Shown in pieces: positions 9,084-16,913 of a DNA stretch of 64,000 nt. The DNA is from Rhabdaerophilum sp. SD176 (GTDB taxonomy: Bacteria > Pseudomonadota > Alphaproteobacteria > Rhizobiales > Beijerinckiaceae), in assembly GCF_030143245.1 (NCBI RefSeq), contig NZ_JARJNS010000006.1, positions 310,001 through 374,000 of the forward strand. The letters run 5' to 3'. The notes beneath the pieces were generated by a model, which was not told where the DNA came from, searched no databases, and saw nothing but the letters and a program-made list of their open reading frames with translations. The translations under genes and the position numbers were made by a program. Position 1 is the stretch's first letter. Each line of letters starts with the position of its first letter.

Positions 9084-9815
9084 TCAAGCGAGAGACTTGA
9101 TGTAGCCGGCGATGTGCATGCCCATCAGGATGAAGCCGGCAGACATCATCGCGACATTGGCGGTGTAGGCGTGGCGCCAGAAGCCTTCCGAACGACGCCA
9201 GTAGCTCATGGCTATCAGGATCGCGCCCAGCGCCAGCAATTGCCCGAGCTCGACGCCAAGATTGAAGGCAATGAGGTTCGTGAGCAGGCCATCCTGCGCG
9301 ATCTGATATTCCTGCACCTTGGCTGCGAGGCCAAAGCCATGGAACAGGCCGAAGATGAAGGTCGCCGCCTTGGTATTCGGCTGGAACCCGAACCAGCGCT
9401 GGTAGGCGCCCATATTGTCGAGCGCCTTGTAGACGACCGACAGGCCGATGATTGCGTCAATGATGTAGGCGCTGATCGCGATGTTGTAATAGACGCCGAG
9501 GATCATCGTGGTCGAATGACCGATGGCGAACAGCGTCACATAGATCGCGATGTGATTGAGCCGGTAGAGGAAGAAGATCACACCGGCCAGAATAAGCAGG
9601 TGATCATAACCGGTCATCATGTGCTTCGCCCCGAGATACATGAACAGGATGAAGTGGATGCCGGTGATCTCCTGGATATAGCCCTTGTCGCCCTCCGCGA
9701 CGGCATGCGCGAGGGCATGGCCGGGCAAGGCAACAAGGCTCAGCGCGATGAGCGCCAGGGCGAGAACGGCATTCCGGCCAAGCCGGAAGCCTGCCCTCGG
9801 GACAGTCTCTTGCAT
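9084..9815 (-). CDS. HupE/UreJ family membrane protein
   Basis: A polytopic inner-membrane protein of 243 residues, with a likely signal sequence (ALALIALSLVALPGHALAHA) and about six further helices. The family motif is seen as MMTGYDHLLILAGV, with a second histidine motif in IFGLFHGFGLAAKVQEY. HupE/UreJ proteins are tied to nickel or cobalt uptake. The ATG at 9815 is chosen over the upstream extension because AGGAG lies 7 bases before it and the signal peptide then starts correctly. The neighbours (anchor protein, His-rich protein, RcnR-type repressor, MFS exporter) support metal homeostasis. Confidence 0.85.
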   Translation of the reverse strand: MQETVPRAGFRLGRNAVLALALIALSLVALPGHALAHAVAEGDKGYIQEITGIHFILFMYLGAKHMMTGYDHLLILAGVIFFLYRLNHIAIYVTLFAIGHSTTMILGVYYNIAISAYIIDAIIGLSVVYKALDNMGAYQRWFGFQPNTKAATFIFGLFHGFGLAAKVQEYQIAQDGLLTNLIAFNLGVELGQLLALGAILIAMSYWRRSEGFWRHAYTANVAMMSAGFILMGMHIAGYIKSLA

Positions 9816-9870
9816 GGAAAAACTCCTGATGAAGGGAAAACGCGGGCGCGGGGTAATCCGCGCCGGTTCA

Positions 9871-10234
9871 TCAGGCCTGCCGAGGCGGTCGCTCCAGCCG
9901 GAAATGGGTCTGGTTGATCCCGTCCATGGTCTTAACAATGAGAATTGTCCGCGGAACCGGCCCCATCATGGGGGTGACCAACCCGGCGGCCACGGCAGAT
10001 TCATGGCTGTGATCGCCGGGATTATGCGGCTTGTGGCTGGTGCCCCGGCTCGTCATCATCATGGGAATGCCCATGATCGTGGTGGGCATGGCTGTGATCG
10101 TGTTGTGCGTCGCCATCTAGCGCGGCGATATCCGCCGCCGGGACGTAATGGAGATTAAACTGCGCGCGCAAGGGCGGCGCCAGCAGCAAGGCCAGCGTGA
10201 CCAACCCGAACAGAAGCGCTCGAACCGTCTTCAT
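9871..10234 (-). pseudogene. Secreted His-rich metal-binding protein, apparently frameshifted
   Basis: From 10234 a frame encodes a hydrophobic signal (TVRALLFGLVTLALLLAPPL) and the His/Asp run HDHSHAHHDHGHSHDDD, then stops at 10022. A second frame overlaps it, continues the His-rich theme (PGDHSHESA) and ends at 9871 with a protein-like tail (GPVPRTILIVKTMDGINQTH). Together they look like one protein of about 120 residues split by a one-base shift between 10022 and 10116. It may be a decayed gene, a sequencing error or a frameshifting gene. It probably bound Ni, Co or Zn in the periplasm. Confidence 0.5.
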
Positions 10235-10321
10235 GCGTCCTTATCTGGGCAAAACTGGCAGTTGCGCAAGCCAGACAGCTCCTGTTGAAACCATGAATGC
10301 GGTCAAACCTTGATTGCTGTA

Positions 10322-10341
10322 ACCTATCGGGGGGGATAGGT
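10322..10341. promoter_or_regulatory. RcnR/CsoR-type operator (G-tract with inverted flanks)
   Basis: ACCTATC-GGGGGG-GATAGGT is a perfect inverted repeat around a G-tract, the architecture of RcnR/DmeR-type operators. It lies in the divergent gap, 34 bases before the repressor gene start and about 90 bases before the His-rich gene, so it could control both directions. Confidence 0.7.
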
Positions 10342-10375
10342 ATCTGTCTTCGCTTTCGGCTGGAGACGCACTTCC

Positions 10376-10645
10376 ATGTTCACCCACCAATCCCATCCCG
10401 ACATCATCATGCGGCTGAAGCGCGCCGAGGGGCATCTCCACTCGATCATCGGGATGATCGAGGCCGGGCGCCCTTGCCTCGATCTCGCCCAGCAGCTGCA
10501 CGCGGTCGAAAAGGCCGTGGCGGAAGCGAAGAAGACTTTGATCCGCGATCACCTCGATCATTGCCTTGATGATGTGGCCGGCGCGCTCTCGCGGGACCAG
10601 CGCCATGTCATCGACGAGTTCAAAGCCATCACCAAATATCTGTGA
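10376..10645 (+). CDS. Metal-sensing repressor, CsoR/RcnR family
   Basis: An 89-residue all-helical DNA-binding repressor of the DUF156 family. It keeps the pattern expected of a nickel/cobalt sensor: an N-terminal His (THQSHPDI), a Cys in helix 2 (GRPCLDLAQQLHAVEKAV) and histidines in IRDHLDHCLDD. The preceding RLKRAEGHLHSIIGMIE is the usual DNA-binding helix. Metal binding would release the G-tract operator just upstream. It is translationally coupled to the exporter that follows (GTGA overlap). Copper or formaldehyde sensing by other CsoR branches is less likely given the His-rich site and the HupE neighbour. Confidence 0.85.
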   Translation: MFTHQSHPDIIMRLKRAEGHLHSIIGMIEAGRPCLDLAQQLHAVEKAVAEAKKTLIRDHLDHCLDDVAGALSRDQRHVIDEFKAITKYL

Positions 10646-11841
10646 GCCCCATGCTTGGCGTGCTAGCGAACCGCACCTACCGGCACCTGTTCCTCGCGCA
10701 GGTCGTGGCATTGATTGGAACGGGCCTTGCCACGGTCGCCTTGGGCCTGCTCGCTTTCTCGCTGGCGGGAGAGAATGCCGGCGCGGTGCTGGGCACTGCC
10801 TTGGCGATCAAGATGGTCGCCTATGTCGGCGTGGCGCCGGTCGCGGTGGCCTTCGCGGAGCGCGTGCCGCGGCGGGCAATGCTCGTGGCGCTTGATCTCG
10901 TGCGGGCCGGGGTCGCGGTGTTCCTGCCTTTCGTCACCGAGATCTGGCAGGTCTATCTCCTGATTTTCGTGCTGCAATCCGCCTCAGCGGCCTTCACTCC
11001 GACCTTCCAGGCCACAATTCCCGATGTGCTGCCGGATGAAGCGGAATACACCCGCGCACTTTCGCTTTCGCGCCTGGCCTATGATCTCGAAAGCCTGCTG
11101 AGCCCGATGCTGGCAGCCTTCCTGCTCACGGTGATCAGCTTTCACACGCTCTTTGGTGGCACGGTGATCGGCTTTCTGGCATCCGCTGCGCTCGTGCTGT
11201 CCGTGGCCCTGCTAAGTCCCAAACCCACGATCTTGCGCGGAATCTATGACCGGACCACGCGCGGTATCCGGCTTTATCTCGCGACCCCAAGGCTTCGAGG
11301 GCTTCTGGCGATCAGCCTGGCTGTCGCCGCCGGCGGCGCACTGGTTATCGTGAACACGGTTGTCTTCGTGAAGGCGAAGTTCGGGATGACGCAAGCCGAT
11401 ACCGCCCTGGCGCTTGCGGCCTTTGGCGCCGGGTCGATGACGATCGCTCTCGCCTTGCCGAGACTTCTCGACCGGCTGCCCGACCGGCCCGTGATGCTGA
11501 TGGGGGCAAGCCTTGTCGGCCTTGGCACGGCGCTGGCGGCGCTGCTACCCAACTATCTTTGGCTGTTGCCGCTCTGGTTCCTGATTGGTGCGGGCTATTC
11601 GATGGCGCAGACGCCATCGGGACGCCTGCTCCGCCGGTCGTCGGCGGCGGAGGATCGGCCGGCTTTGTTCGCGGCGCAGTTTGCGCTCAGCCATGCCTGC
11701 TGGCTCATCACCTATCCGCTTGCTGGATGGGCGGGCGCCCGGTTTGGATTGCCGGTCGCCGCGCTTCTGCTGGCGATTATCGCGGCTGGCGGGGTGTTGG
11801 CGGCAATTCGCCTTTGGCCTCCCGAGGCACCGCTGGAATGA
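10642..11841 (+). CDS. MFS transporter, NreB-like metal exporter
   Basis: An inner-membrane major facilitator of about 399 residues with roughly 12 helices. Visible pieces are NRTYRHLFLAQVVALIGTGL at the start, an internal DLESLLSPMLAAFLL, and the second-half repeat DRLPDRPVMLMGASLVGLG. It resembles NreB-type nickel-resistance exporters, although the usual His-rich C-terminus is absent; the separate His-rich protein nearby may take that role. It starts at a GTG overlapping the repressor stop (GTGA), with an ATG nine bases later as the alternative. Regulation by the adjacent RcnR-type repressor is expected. The substrate is inferred from context. Confidence 0.75.
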   Translation: MSPMLGVLANRTYRHLFLAQVVALIGTGLATVALGLLAFSLAGENAGAVLGTALAIKMVAYVGVAPVAVAFAERVPRRAMLVALDLVRAGVAVFLPFVTEIWQVYLLIFVLQSASAAFTPTFQATIPDVLPDEAEYTRALSLSRLAYDLESLLSPMLAAFLLTVISFHTLFGGTVIGFLASAALVLSVALLSPKPTILRGIYDRTTRGIRLYLATPRLRGLLAISLAVAAGGALVIVNTVVFVKAKFGMTQADTALALAAFGAGSMTIALALPRLLDRLPDRPVMLMGASLVGLGTALAALLPNYLWLLPLWFLIGAGYSMAQTPSGRLLRRSSAAEDRPALFAAQFALSHACWLITYPLAGWAGARFGLPVAALLLAIIAAGGVLAAIRLWPPEAPLE

Positions 11842-12041
11842 GCGATAGGCGCCAAGGTACATGGACAGCTTCTCGCCCTCTCTTGCGATCGCCCGCGCTG
11901 CGAGCGACGGATGCCAAAACCGGATGTTTTGGGCGGCAGGAAAACCGTGCCGCTCTTGATCGGGGCCTGAAGCCACCCCGAGAGCCTCCGTAACCTCGAT
12001 TAGACTTGGCCAGCTCTCAGCAAGCCCTCGATTTTTCACAA
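11842..12041. other. Non-coding spacer, possible eroded gene on the minus strand
   Basis: No convincing gene. One minus-strand frame gives a fragment with protein-like composition (LIEVTEALGVASGPDQERHG) that I cannot assign. The stretch runs straight into the IS6 relic at 12042. Confidence 0.3.
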
Positions 12042-12230
12042 TGACAGCGAAAAGCGAACGTGAATCATCACCGCCAGGCGGATGATCTCACGGCTTGTTT
12101 CAAAAATGCCGAAAAATGCGGGCTTTGCTGATGCTCCCCGGCTGGCCGCCCTCCCCTTCAGCGGCGAGCCGATGTTCCTCTGACAGTACCCCGCTCCGGC
12201 GGCAACCCGATTTTTGGTCTGACACTGCCC
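12042..12230 (-). mobile_element. IS6-family relic 2 (transposase N-terminus and two tandem right ends)
   Basis: Only the first 25 or so transposase residues survive (FETSREIIRLAVMIHVRFSLSL against FKTSPEIIRLAVMLYVRYPLSL in relic 1). One right terminus (TTCCTCTGACAGTACCCC, to about 12191) is followed by a second (TTTTTGGTCTGACACTGCCC, ending at 12230). Two right ends in tandem imply that one copy inserted next to another before both decayed. The relic separates the metal island from the ptx operon. Confidence 0.75.
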
Positions 12231-12296
12231 ACTGCCTGCCACGGCTGTCACACGAACGTTGCAGTCAGATCGTATCGGATATCGAACGAGACATTA

Positions 12297-12317
12297 GTTT
12301 GTTCGGAATTTCCAAAC
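12297..12317. promoter_or_regulatory. T-N11-A type inverted repeat upstream of ptxA
   Basis: GTTTG-(11 bases)-CAAAC is a perfect inverted repeat of LysR-regulator form, ending 16 bases before the ptxA ATG. PtxE, encoded at the end of the operon, is the natural candidate. The closeness to the start codon is unusual for an activator site. A weak partial Pho-like CTGTCAC lies at about 12245. Confidence 0.35.
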
Positions 12318-12333
12318 AGATACGAGGCTCTGA

Positions 12334-13095
12334 ATGCTATCGGCCCGCGACGTTTCTGTTGTCTATGCGAACGGGGTTGGGGCACTTGAATCGGCGAACA
12401 TCCAGATTCAACGCGGTCAATTTGTTGTTCTGCTTGGGAAATCCGGTGCGGGTAAGTCGACGCTGCTGAGATGTTTGAATGGCCTTGTTAAGCCAACGTC
12501 GGGCGACATCCATGTCGAGGCGTTCGGGTCAATATTCGAGAGCTGCACCAAGTTGCGTGAACATCGCCGGCGGACGGGAATGGTGTTTCAACAGCACCAC
12601 CTCATCGGCCGCCTCACGGCGCTTGAGAACGTACTCATGGGCCGCCTGTCCCGATATGGCGGGTTACGGACTCTGCTACCGTTCGGCCGTTCGGACCGCC
12701 TCGCCGCCCTGGAAATACTGGATCGGGTCGGCCTCGCCGATCGTGCGCTTGCGCGCGCCGATCAGCTTTCCGGCGGGCAGCAACAGCGCGTCGGGATTGC
12801 TCGGGCCATGGCTCAGCAGCCGACGCTGATGCTCGCGGACGAACCTGTGGCCAGTCTTGATCCCGCAACCGCCGTCCAGGTGCTCGGCGATCTGCACAGA
12901 ATATGCCGGGAAGACGGCATCACGACGGTTGTGAGCCTCCATCAACTCGATCTTGCTCGTCGTTTCGCCGATCGGATTGTCGGGCTCGCCGGTGGGCGCG
13001 TTGTCTTTTCCGCGGCGCCGGGCGAACTCGTCACTGAGTCAATCGACACGATCTATGCCCAGCCGGCCGCGACGCTTCCGGTCGCCGCAGAGTAA
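12334..13095 (+). CDS. ptxA: Phosphite/phosphonate ABC transporter ATP-binding protein
   Basis: A 253-residue cytoplasmic ATPase of the PhnC/PtxA branch. Walker A is GKSGAGKSTLL, the Q-loop is in TGMVFQQHHLI, the signature is LSGGQQQRVGIARA, Walker B is PTLMLADEPVASLDP, and the switch His is in VVSLHQLD. The phrase LIGRLTALENVLMGRL is typical of phosphonate importers. It heads a five-gene operon whose fourth gene is a phosphite dehydrogenase, which is why I name it ptxA rather than phnC. The gap to ptxB is 24 bases. Confidence 0.85.
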   Translation: MLSARDVSVVYANGVGALESANIQIQRGQFVVLLGKSGAGKSTLLRCLNGLVKPTSGDIHVEAFGSIFESCTKLREHRRRTGMVFQQHHLIGRLTALENVLMGRLSRYGGLRTLLPFGRSDRLAALEILDRVGLADRALARADQLSGGQQQRVGIARAMAQQPTLMLADEPVASLDPATAVQVLGDLHRICREDGITTVVSLHQLDLARRFADRIVGLAGGRVVFSAAPGELVTESIDTIYAQPAATLPVAAE

Positions 13096-13119
13096 ATTCG
13101 ACCATCAAAGGAGCTTTCC

Positions 13120-13989
13120 ATGGACCGCCGAACCTTCCTTGTCACTTCCGCCAGTGCAGCCATGTTGGCTGGTATTCATCCGGCTCGCGCCGACAAGACC
13201 AATCCGGACAAGCTTCGTGTAGCGCTCCTGCCGGATGAGAATGCATCCACCATCATCCAGAACGCGCAACCCCTGAAGGCGCATCTCGAGAAGGTGCTTG
13301 CGAAGAGTGTCGAGATCATCGTGACCACCGATTATTCCTCGATGATCGAGGCCATGCGTTTCGGGCGGATCGAGGTCGCGTATTTTGGTCCTTTCTCCTA
13401 TGTTCTCGCCAAATCGAAAGCGCCGGAAATCGAACCGTTCGCGGTGGGTGTGGAACGCGGCAAGCCGAATTATCAATCAATCCTGATCGCCAATGCCAAT
13501 GGGCCGGTCAAGACCATCGCCGACGTGCGCGGCAAGCCATTTGCCTTCGGCGATCAGGCCTCGACCTCGAGCCATCTTGCGCCGCGCGCGTTTCTCGCCA
13601 AAGCGGGTCTGATCGGAGACAAGGACTACAAGGTCGTTCATCTCGGCAAGCATGATGCTGTTGCCCGTGCTGTTGCCGCCGGGCAGGTGCCTGCTGGCGC
13701 CTTGTCCGAACCGATTTTCCGAACCCTCGTCGATGGCAAGAAAGTTGACGCCACCAAGGTCATCCAGCTTGGCCTTTCGGATCCGATCCCGAACTACCCC
13801 ATGACCTTGCAGGGCTACCTCAAGCCCGAACTCAAGGCTGCAATCCGAAGCGCTTTCCTCGACATGAAGGATCCGGTCATCCTGAAGCTGTTCCGCGTCG
13901 ATGGTCTCGCTGCCGCAACGGACAAGGATTACGACGTCCTGCGCGATATGGCGAAGATCCTTGAACTCGATATTGCCAAGCTGGGTTGA
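13120..13989 (+). CDS. ptxB: Phosphite/phosphonate ABC transporter substrate-binding protein
   Basis: A 289-residue periplasmic binding protein of the PhnD family. The N-terminus is Tat-like (MDRRTFLVTSASAAMLAG, ending ARA-D). It shows the family's LRVALLPDENASTIIQNAQPL, TTDYSSMIEAMRFGRIEVAY and FGPFSYVLA segments, then DQASTSSHLAPRAFLAKAG. A good ribosome site (AAAGGAG) precedes the ATG. In this operon the likely ligand is phosphite, with phosphonates or hypophosphite as possibilities that sequence alone cannot separate. Confidence 0.87.
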   Translation: MDRRTFLVTSASAAMLAGIHPARADKTNPDKLRVALLPDENASTIIQNAQPLKAHLEKVLAKSVEIIVTTDYSSMIEAMRFGRIEVAYFGPFSYVLAKSKAPEIEPFAVGVERGKPNYQSILIANANGPVKTIADVRGKPFAFGDQASTSSHLAPRAFLAKAGLIGDKDYKVVHLGKHDAVARAVAAGQVPAGALSEPIFRTLVDGKKVDATKVIQLGLSDPIPNYPMTLQGYLKPELKAAIRSAFLDMKDPVILKLFRVDGLAAATDKDYDVLRDMAKILELDIAKLG

Positions 13990-13993
13990 TCCG

Positions 13994-14797
13994 ATGAGCC
14001 GCGCCGCATTCTACGAAACAGTTCTGGTTTCCGAGCGCAAGGCGGCACGGCGCAGCTCTGTCATTGTTGGGGCGATCATGGTCGCCTCGATTGCCGCGCT
14101 GGCGACTACCGGTTTTTTTGACGCCCAGCGCTTCGCCGAGGCGGGGCCGGCCATCCGGCAGCTTGCCTCGGAAATGGTGCCGCCGGATTTTGGCCGCTGG
14201 CAATCCTGGCTGAGACCACTTTTTGATACGCTGGCCATGTCAATCGCGGGTACGGTGCTCGCCGTCATACTCTCGCTGCCGCTGGCGCTTCTCGCCGCAC
14301 CGAATACGAGCCCGCACGCTACCGTCTATTTCATCACGCGGACCCTTCTTGCGTTCTTGCGCTCGGTACCGGAAATCATCCTCGGTGTCCTGTTTGTTGC
14401 AGCGGTCGGCTTTGGTGCCCTGCCTGGCGTGCTGGCGCTGGCGTTGCATTCGGTTGGAATGGTCGGGAAATTCTATGCGGAAGCTATCGAGCATGTAGAC
14501 CCGAAGCCGCTTGAAGCGGCGCGAGCAGCAGGTGCCAGCCCGTTTCAGGTGATCACGCATGCTGTGCTGCCGCAGGTCCTGCCGCAGCTGACCGACGTGA
14601 CGATCTATCGCTGGGAGTATCATTTCCGGGCTTCGGCGGTCCTGGGCATTGTGGGGGCTGGCGGGATCGGCTTCGAGCTGATGGCGGCCTTGCGCCTTCT
14701 CAACTACGATCAGGTCTCTGCGATCCTGCTTTCGATCCTTGCCTGCGTCCTTGTCGTCGACTCCATTGGCGCATTCCTCCGCAAGTCACTGAAGTGA
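13994..14797 (+). CDS. ptxC: Phosphite/phosphonate ABC transporter permease
   Basis: A 267-residue inner-membrane permease of the PhnE family. About six helices are seen, including the first in VGAIMVASIAALATTGFF. The cytoplasmic EAA loop reads EAARAAGASPFQVITHAVLPQVLPQ, here broken only by its normal sequence, and the C-terminus has VGAGGIGFELMAALRLLNYDQ. I start it at the ATG at 13994, four bases after the ptxB stop, not at an upstream in-frame ATG inside ptxB. It completes the ABC importer with ptxA and ptxB. Confidence 0.87.
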   Translation: MSRAAFYETVLVSERKAARRSSVIVGAIMVASIAALATTGFFDAQRFAEAGPAIRQLASEMVPPDFGRWQSWLRPLFDTLAMSIAGTVLAVILSLPLALLAAPNTSPHATVYFITRTLLAFLRSVPEIILGVLFVAAVGFGALPGVLALALHSVGMVGKFYAEAIEHVDPKPLEAARAAGASPFQVITHAVLPQVLPQLTDVTIYRWEYHFRASAVLGIVGAGGIGFELMAALRLLNYDQVSAILLSILACVLVVDSIGAFLRKSLK

Positions 14798-14821
14798 TGG
14801 GCATTCGGAACTGGACCCACT

Positions 14822-15832
14822 GTGATGGCTGATTTGCCGCTGGTTGTTCTGACAAACCGGACGTTTCCCGAGACCCGCGCGATGTTCGAAGGCCGTGCCC
14901 ATGTTGTTGCCAATGATGGCATCGAACCTTGGCCGCGTGCCCGGCTTCTGGAAGAAGTCAGGAAAGCCAGTGGTCTGATGGCTTTCATGACGGAACAGAT
15001 TGATGCTGAATTCCTTGAGGCTTGTCCGGAATTGCGAATCATCGGTGCAGCACTCAAGGGATATGACAACATTGACGTCGAGGCTGCGCGGCAGCGCGGC
15101 GTGATGGTGACAATCGTTCCCGATCTCCTGACCGAGCCGACTGCCGAACTCGCGATTGGCCTTGCGATTGCTCTGGGGCGCCGCGTTCTCGAAGGAGATG
15201 CGCTGGTCCGCGGAGGAGACTTTGCTGGCTGGCGCCCGCGCCTTTACGGCAGAGGGCTGCACGGCTCTACCGTTGGCATCCTCGGCTTCGGGAAGGTAGG
15301 ACAGGTCATCGCACGGCAGCTCGAAGGGTTTGGTTGCCGCATCCTTGCCAGCGACTTGAGCCCGGTTGCAGCAGTGGCAACAAGTGTCGAATTTGCCACG
15401 CCAGAGCATTTGCTCGAAGTATCGGATTTCGTTTTCCTCGCTCTTCCGCTGGCTGACGCAACAGTCGGGATGATCGGCGCCAGCGAACTGGCACGAATGA
15501 AACCGGGCGCATTCCTGATCAACCCGGCGCGGGGATCGCTTGTCGATGAAAGCGCAGTTGCCGATGCGCTCGAAGCTGGACGTCTTGGCGGCTACGCTGC
15601 CGATGTCTTTGCTTTCGAAGATTGGGCGCGCGACGACCGGCCCTTGCGGATTGACCAACGCCTGAGCCAGCCGGGCGCACGCACCGTCTTGACCCCTCAT
15701 ATCGGATCAGCGACGGTATCAGCGCGCCGGATGATCGAGGCTGCCGCGGCACGAAGCATCGTCCAGGGTCTGGCTGGAGAGATCCCCGACGGGCTGGTCA
15801 CACCGCTCGAACAACTGGGCAAGACATGCTGA
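14822..15832 (+). CDS. ptxD: NAD-dependent phosphite dehydrogenase
   Basis: A 336-residue cytoplasmic D-2-hydroxyacid-dehydrogenase-fold enzyme that oxidises phosphite to phosphate with NAD+. It carries segments close to the known Pseudomonas stutzeri enzyme and not to generic family members: ALKGYDNIDVEA, VPDLLTEPTAELAIGLAIAL, FAGWRPRLYGRGL and VFAFEDWARDDRPLRID. The Rossmann motif is GFGKVGQVIARQL. The catalytic Arg (NPARGSLVDE), Glu (FEDWA) and His (TPHIGSA) are all present. It follows the importer genes by 24 bases and overlaps ptxE by 7 bases. Confidence 0.92.
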   Translation: MMADLPLVVLTNRTFPETRAMFEGRAHVVANDGIEPWPRARLLEEVRKASGLMAFMTEQIDAEFLEACPELRIIGAALKGYDNIDVEAARQRGVMVTIVPDLLTEPTAELAIGLAIALGRRVLEGDALVRGGDFAGWRPRLYGRGLHGSTVGILGFGKVGQVIARQLEGFGCRILASDLSPVAAVATSVEFATPEHLLEVSDFVFLALPLADATVGMIGASELARMKPGAFLINPARGSLVDESAVADALEAGRLGGYAADVFAFEDWARDDRPLRIDQRLSQPGARTVLTPHIGSATVSARRMIEAAAARSIVQGLAGEIPDGLVTPLEQLGKTC

Positions 15833-16692
15833 ATCTCATTCATGTCCGCTCCTTTGTTGCCGTTTGCGACCTTGGCAGCTACCGGTCGGCCGGCCGGGAA
15901 CTTGGGGTCTCTCCCTCGACGATCCTGGATCATGTTCGCCAACTGGAAGAGGCCGTTGCAGCACCGCTCCTCGCACGCAGATCCGCAAGAACCCTCCCCA
16001 CTCGGCAAGGCGAAAAACTTCTGCCACTTGGTCGCGCACTTCTGGCAACCGCAATGCGCGCCTGTGCCGCAGTCTCCGGCGACGGTCTGAAGATTGCCTC
16101 GGCGAGCAATATAGGCATCTACATGTTGCAGGAACCGATCTCGGCCTTCGAAAGCGCAACAGGGATCGGCGTCGAGACGTGGATCGGACCCAACCATGAA
16201 GCCCTTGACCGGCTTGAGCGGGGCGAGGCGGATCTGGCGGCATTGGAATGGTGGGACAATCGACCCGGCTTCGAGGCAGTCGCTTGGCGTCGGGAGGAAC
16301 TGGTTGTCATCACATCGCCTTTCCATCAATGGGCAACGCGCGAGGCTATTGATGTTCAGGAGCTATTGGCCGAGCCGCTTCTCGGAGGGGAGCGCGGAAG
16401 TGGTACGGCTCGCGTACTCCGGCAGGCGGTTGGATCAATCGCAGATCAGCTGCGGGTATCTGAGCATCTTGGAAGCACAGAGGCTGTCAAGATGGCAGTA
16501 CGCGCCGGCCGCGGTGTATCAATCGTTATGAAATCAGCTGTTCTTGACGAAATCGAGCAAGGACATCTTGTAGCACTGCATATTGCTCATGCCAAATTAT
16601 ATAAAGATATTTGGCTTGTTACGCATGAGCGCCTGCCAAAGACGGCGCCAGCTGCAGCTTGCTTGTCGGCAATTTCGCAAGCATTGGGTTAA
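15826..16692 (+). CDS. ptxE: LysR-family regulator of the ptx operon
   Basis: A 288-residue LysR-type regulator. The winged helix occupies about residues 1-60 (LIHVRSFVAVCDLGSYRSAG, STILDHVRQLEEAV). An effector-binding domain follows (ISAFESATGIGVETWIGPNH, EAVKMAVRAGRGVSIVM). Its ATG lies within the last codons of ptxD (7-base overlap), so it is translationally coupled, as in known ptxABCDE operons. Its own target may be the GTTTG-N11-CAAAC repeat before ptxA. Base composition is slightly lower in GC at its 3' end. Confidence 0.85.
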   Translation: MLNLIHVRSFVAVCDLGSYRSAGRELGVSPSTILDHVRQLEEAVAAPLLARRSARTLPTRQGEKLLPLGRALLATAMRACAAVSGDGLKIASASNIGIYMLQEPISAFESATGIGVETWIGPNHEALDRLERGEADLAALEWWDNRPGFEAVAWRREELVVITSPFHQWATREAIDVQELLAEPLLGGERGSGTARVLRQAVGSIADQLRVSEHLGSTEAVKMAVRAGRGVSIVMKSAVLDEIEQGHLVALHIAHAKLYKDIWLVTHERLPKTAPAAACLSAISQALG

Positions 16693-16913
16693 AGACATCG
16701 TCTTGATCATCAGTTGACAATGTGCCGGAGGCAAGCATTCGAGCCTACGGTGATCGCATGACCTGACAGGAGCCACTCTACCTCCGGCTCCAGACTCGCT
16801 GAAGCGGGCCCAACAACACTTTCGCCGTGCAAATAGATAGGCTTTAGGCCGCACGCACTTCTGTCATGAAAGCAGAGCAGATCGGCGAGGCGCGTGGTCA
16901 TTGACGCGTTTGC

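Noticed and set aside
12334-14797. phnCDE of a C-P lyase phosphonate pathway
   Set aside because: No phnG-M genes are present, and the operon continues into a phosphite dehydrogenase and LysR gene, so the phosphite (ptx) reading is better.
16710-16901. A 63-codon minus-strand frame after ptxE
   Set aside because: It has no ribosome site or recognised domain. Protein-like pieces may be a gene remnant, but the evidence is too thin to list.
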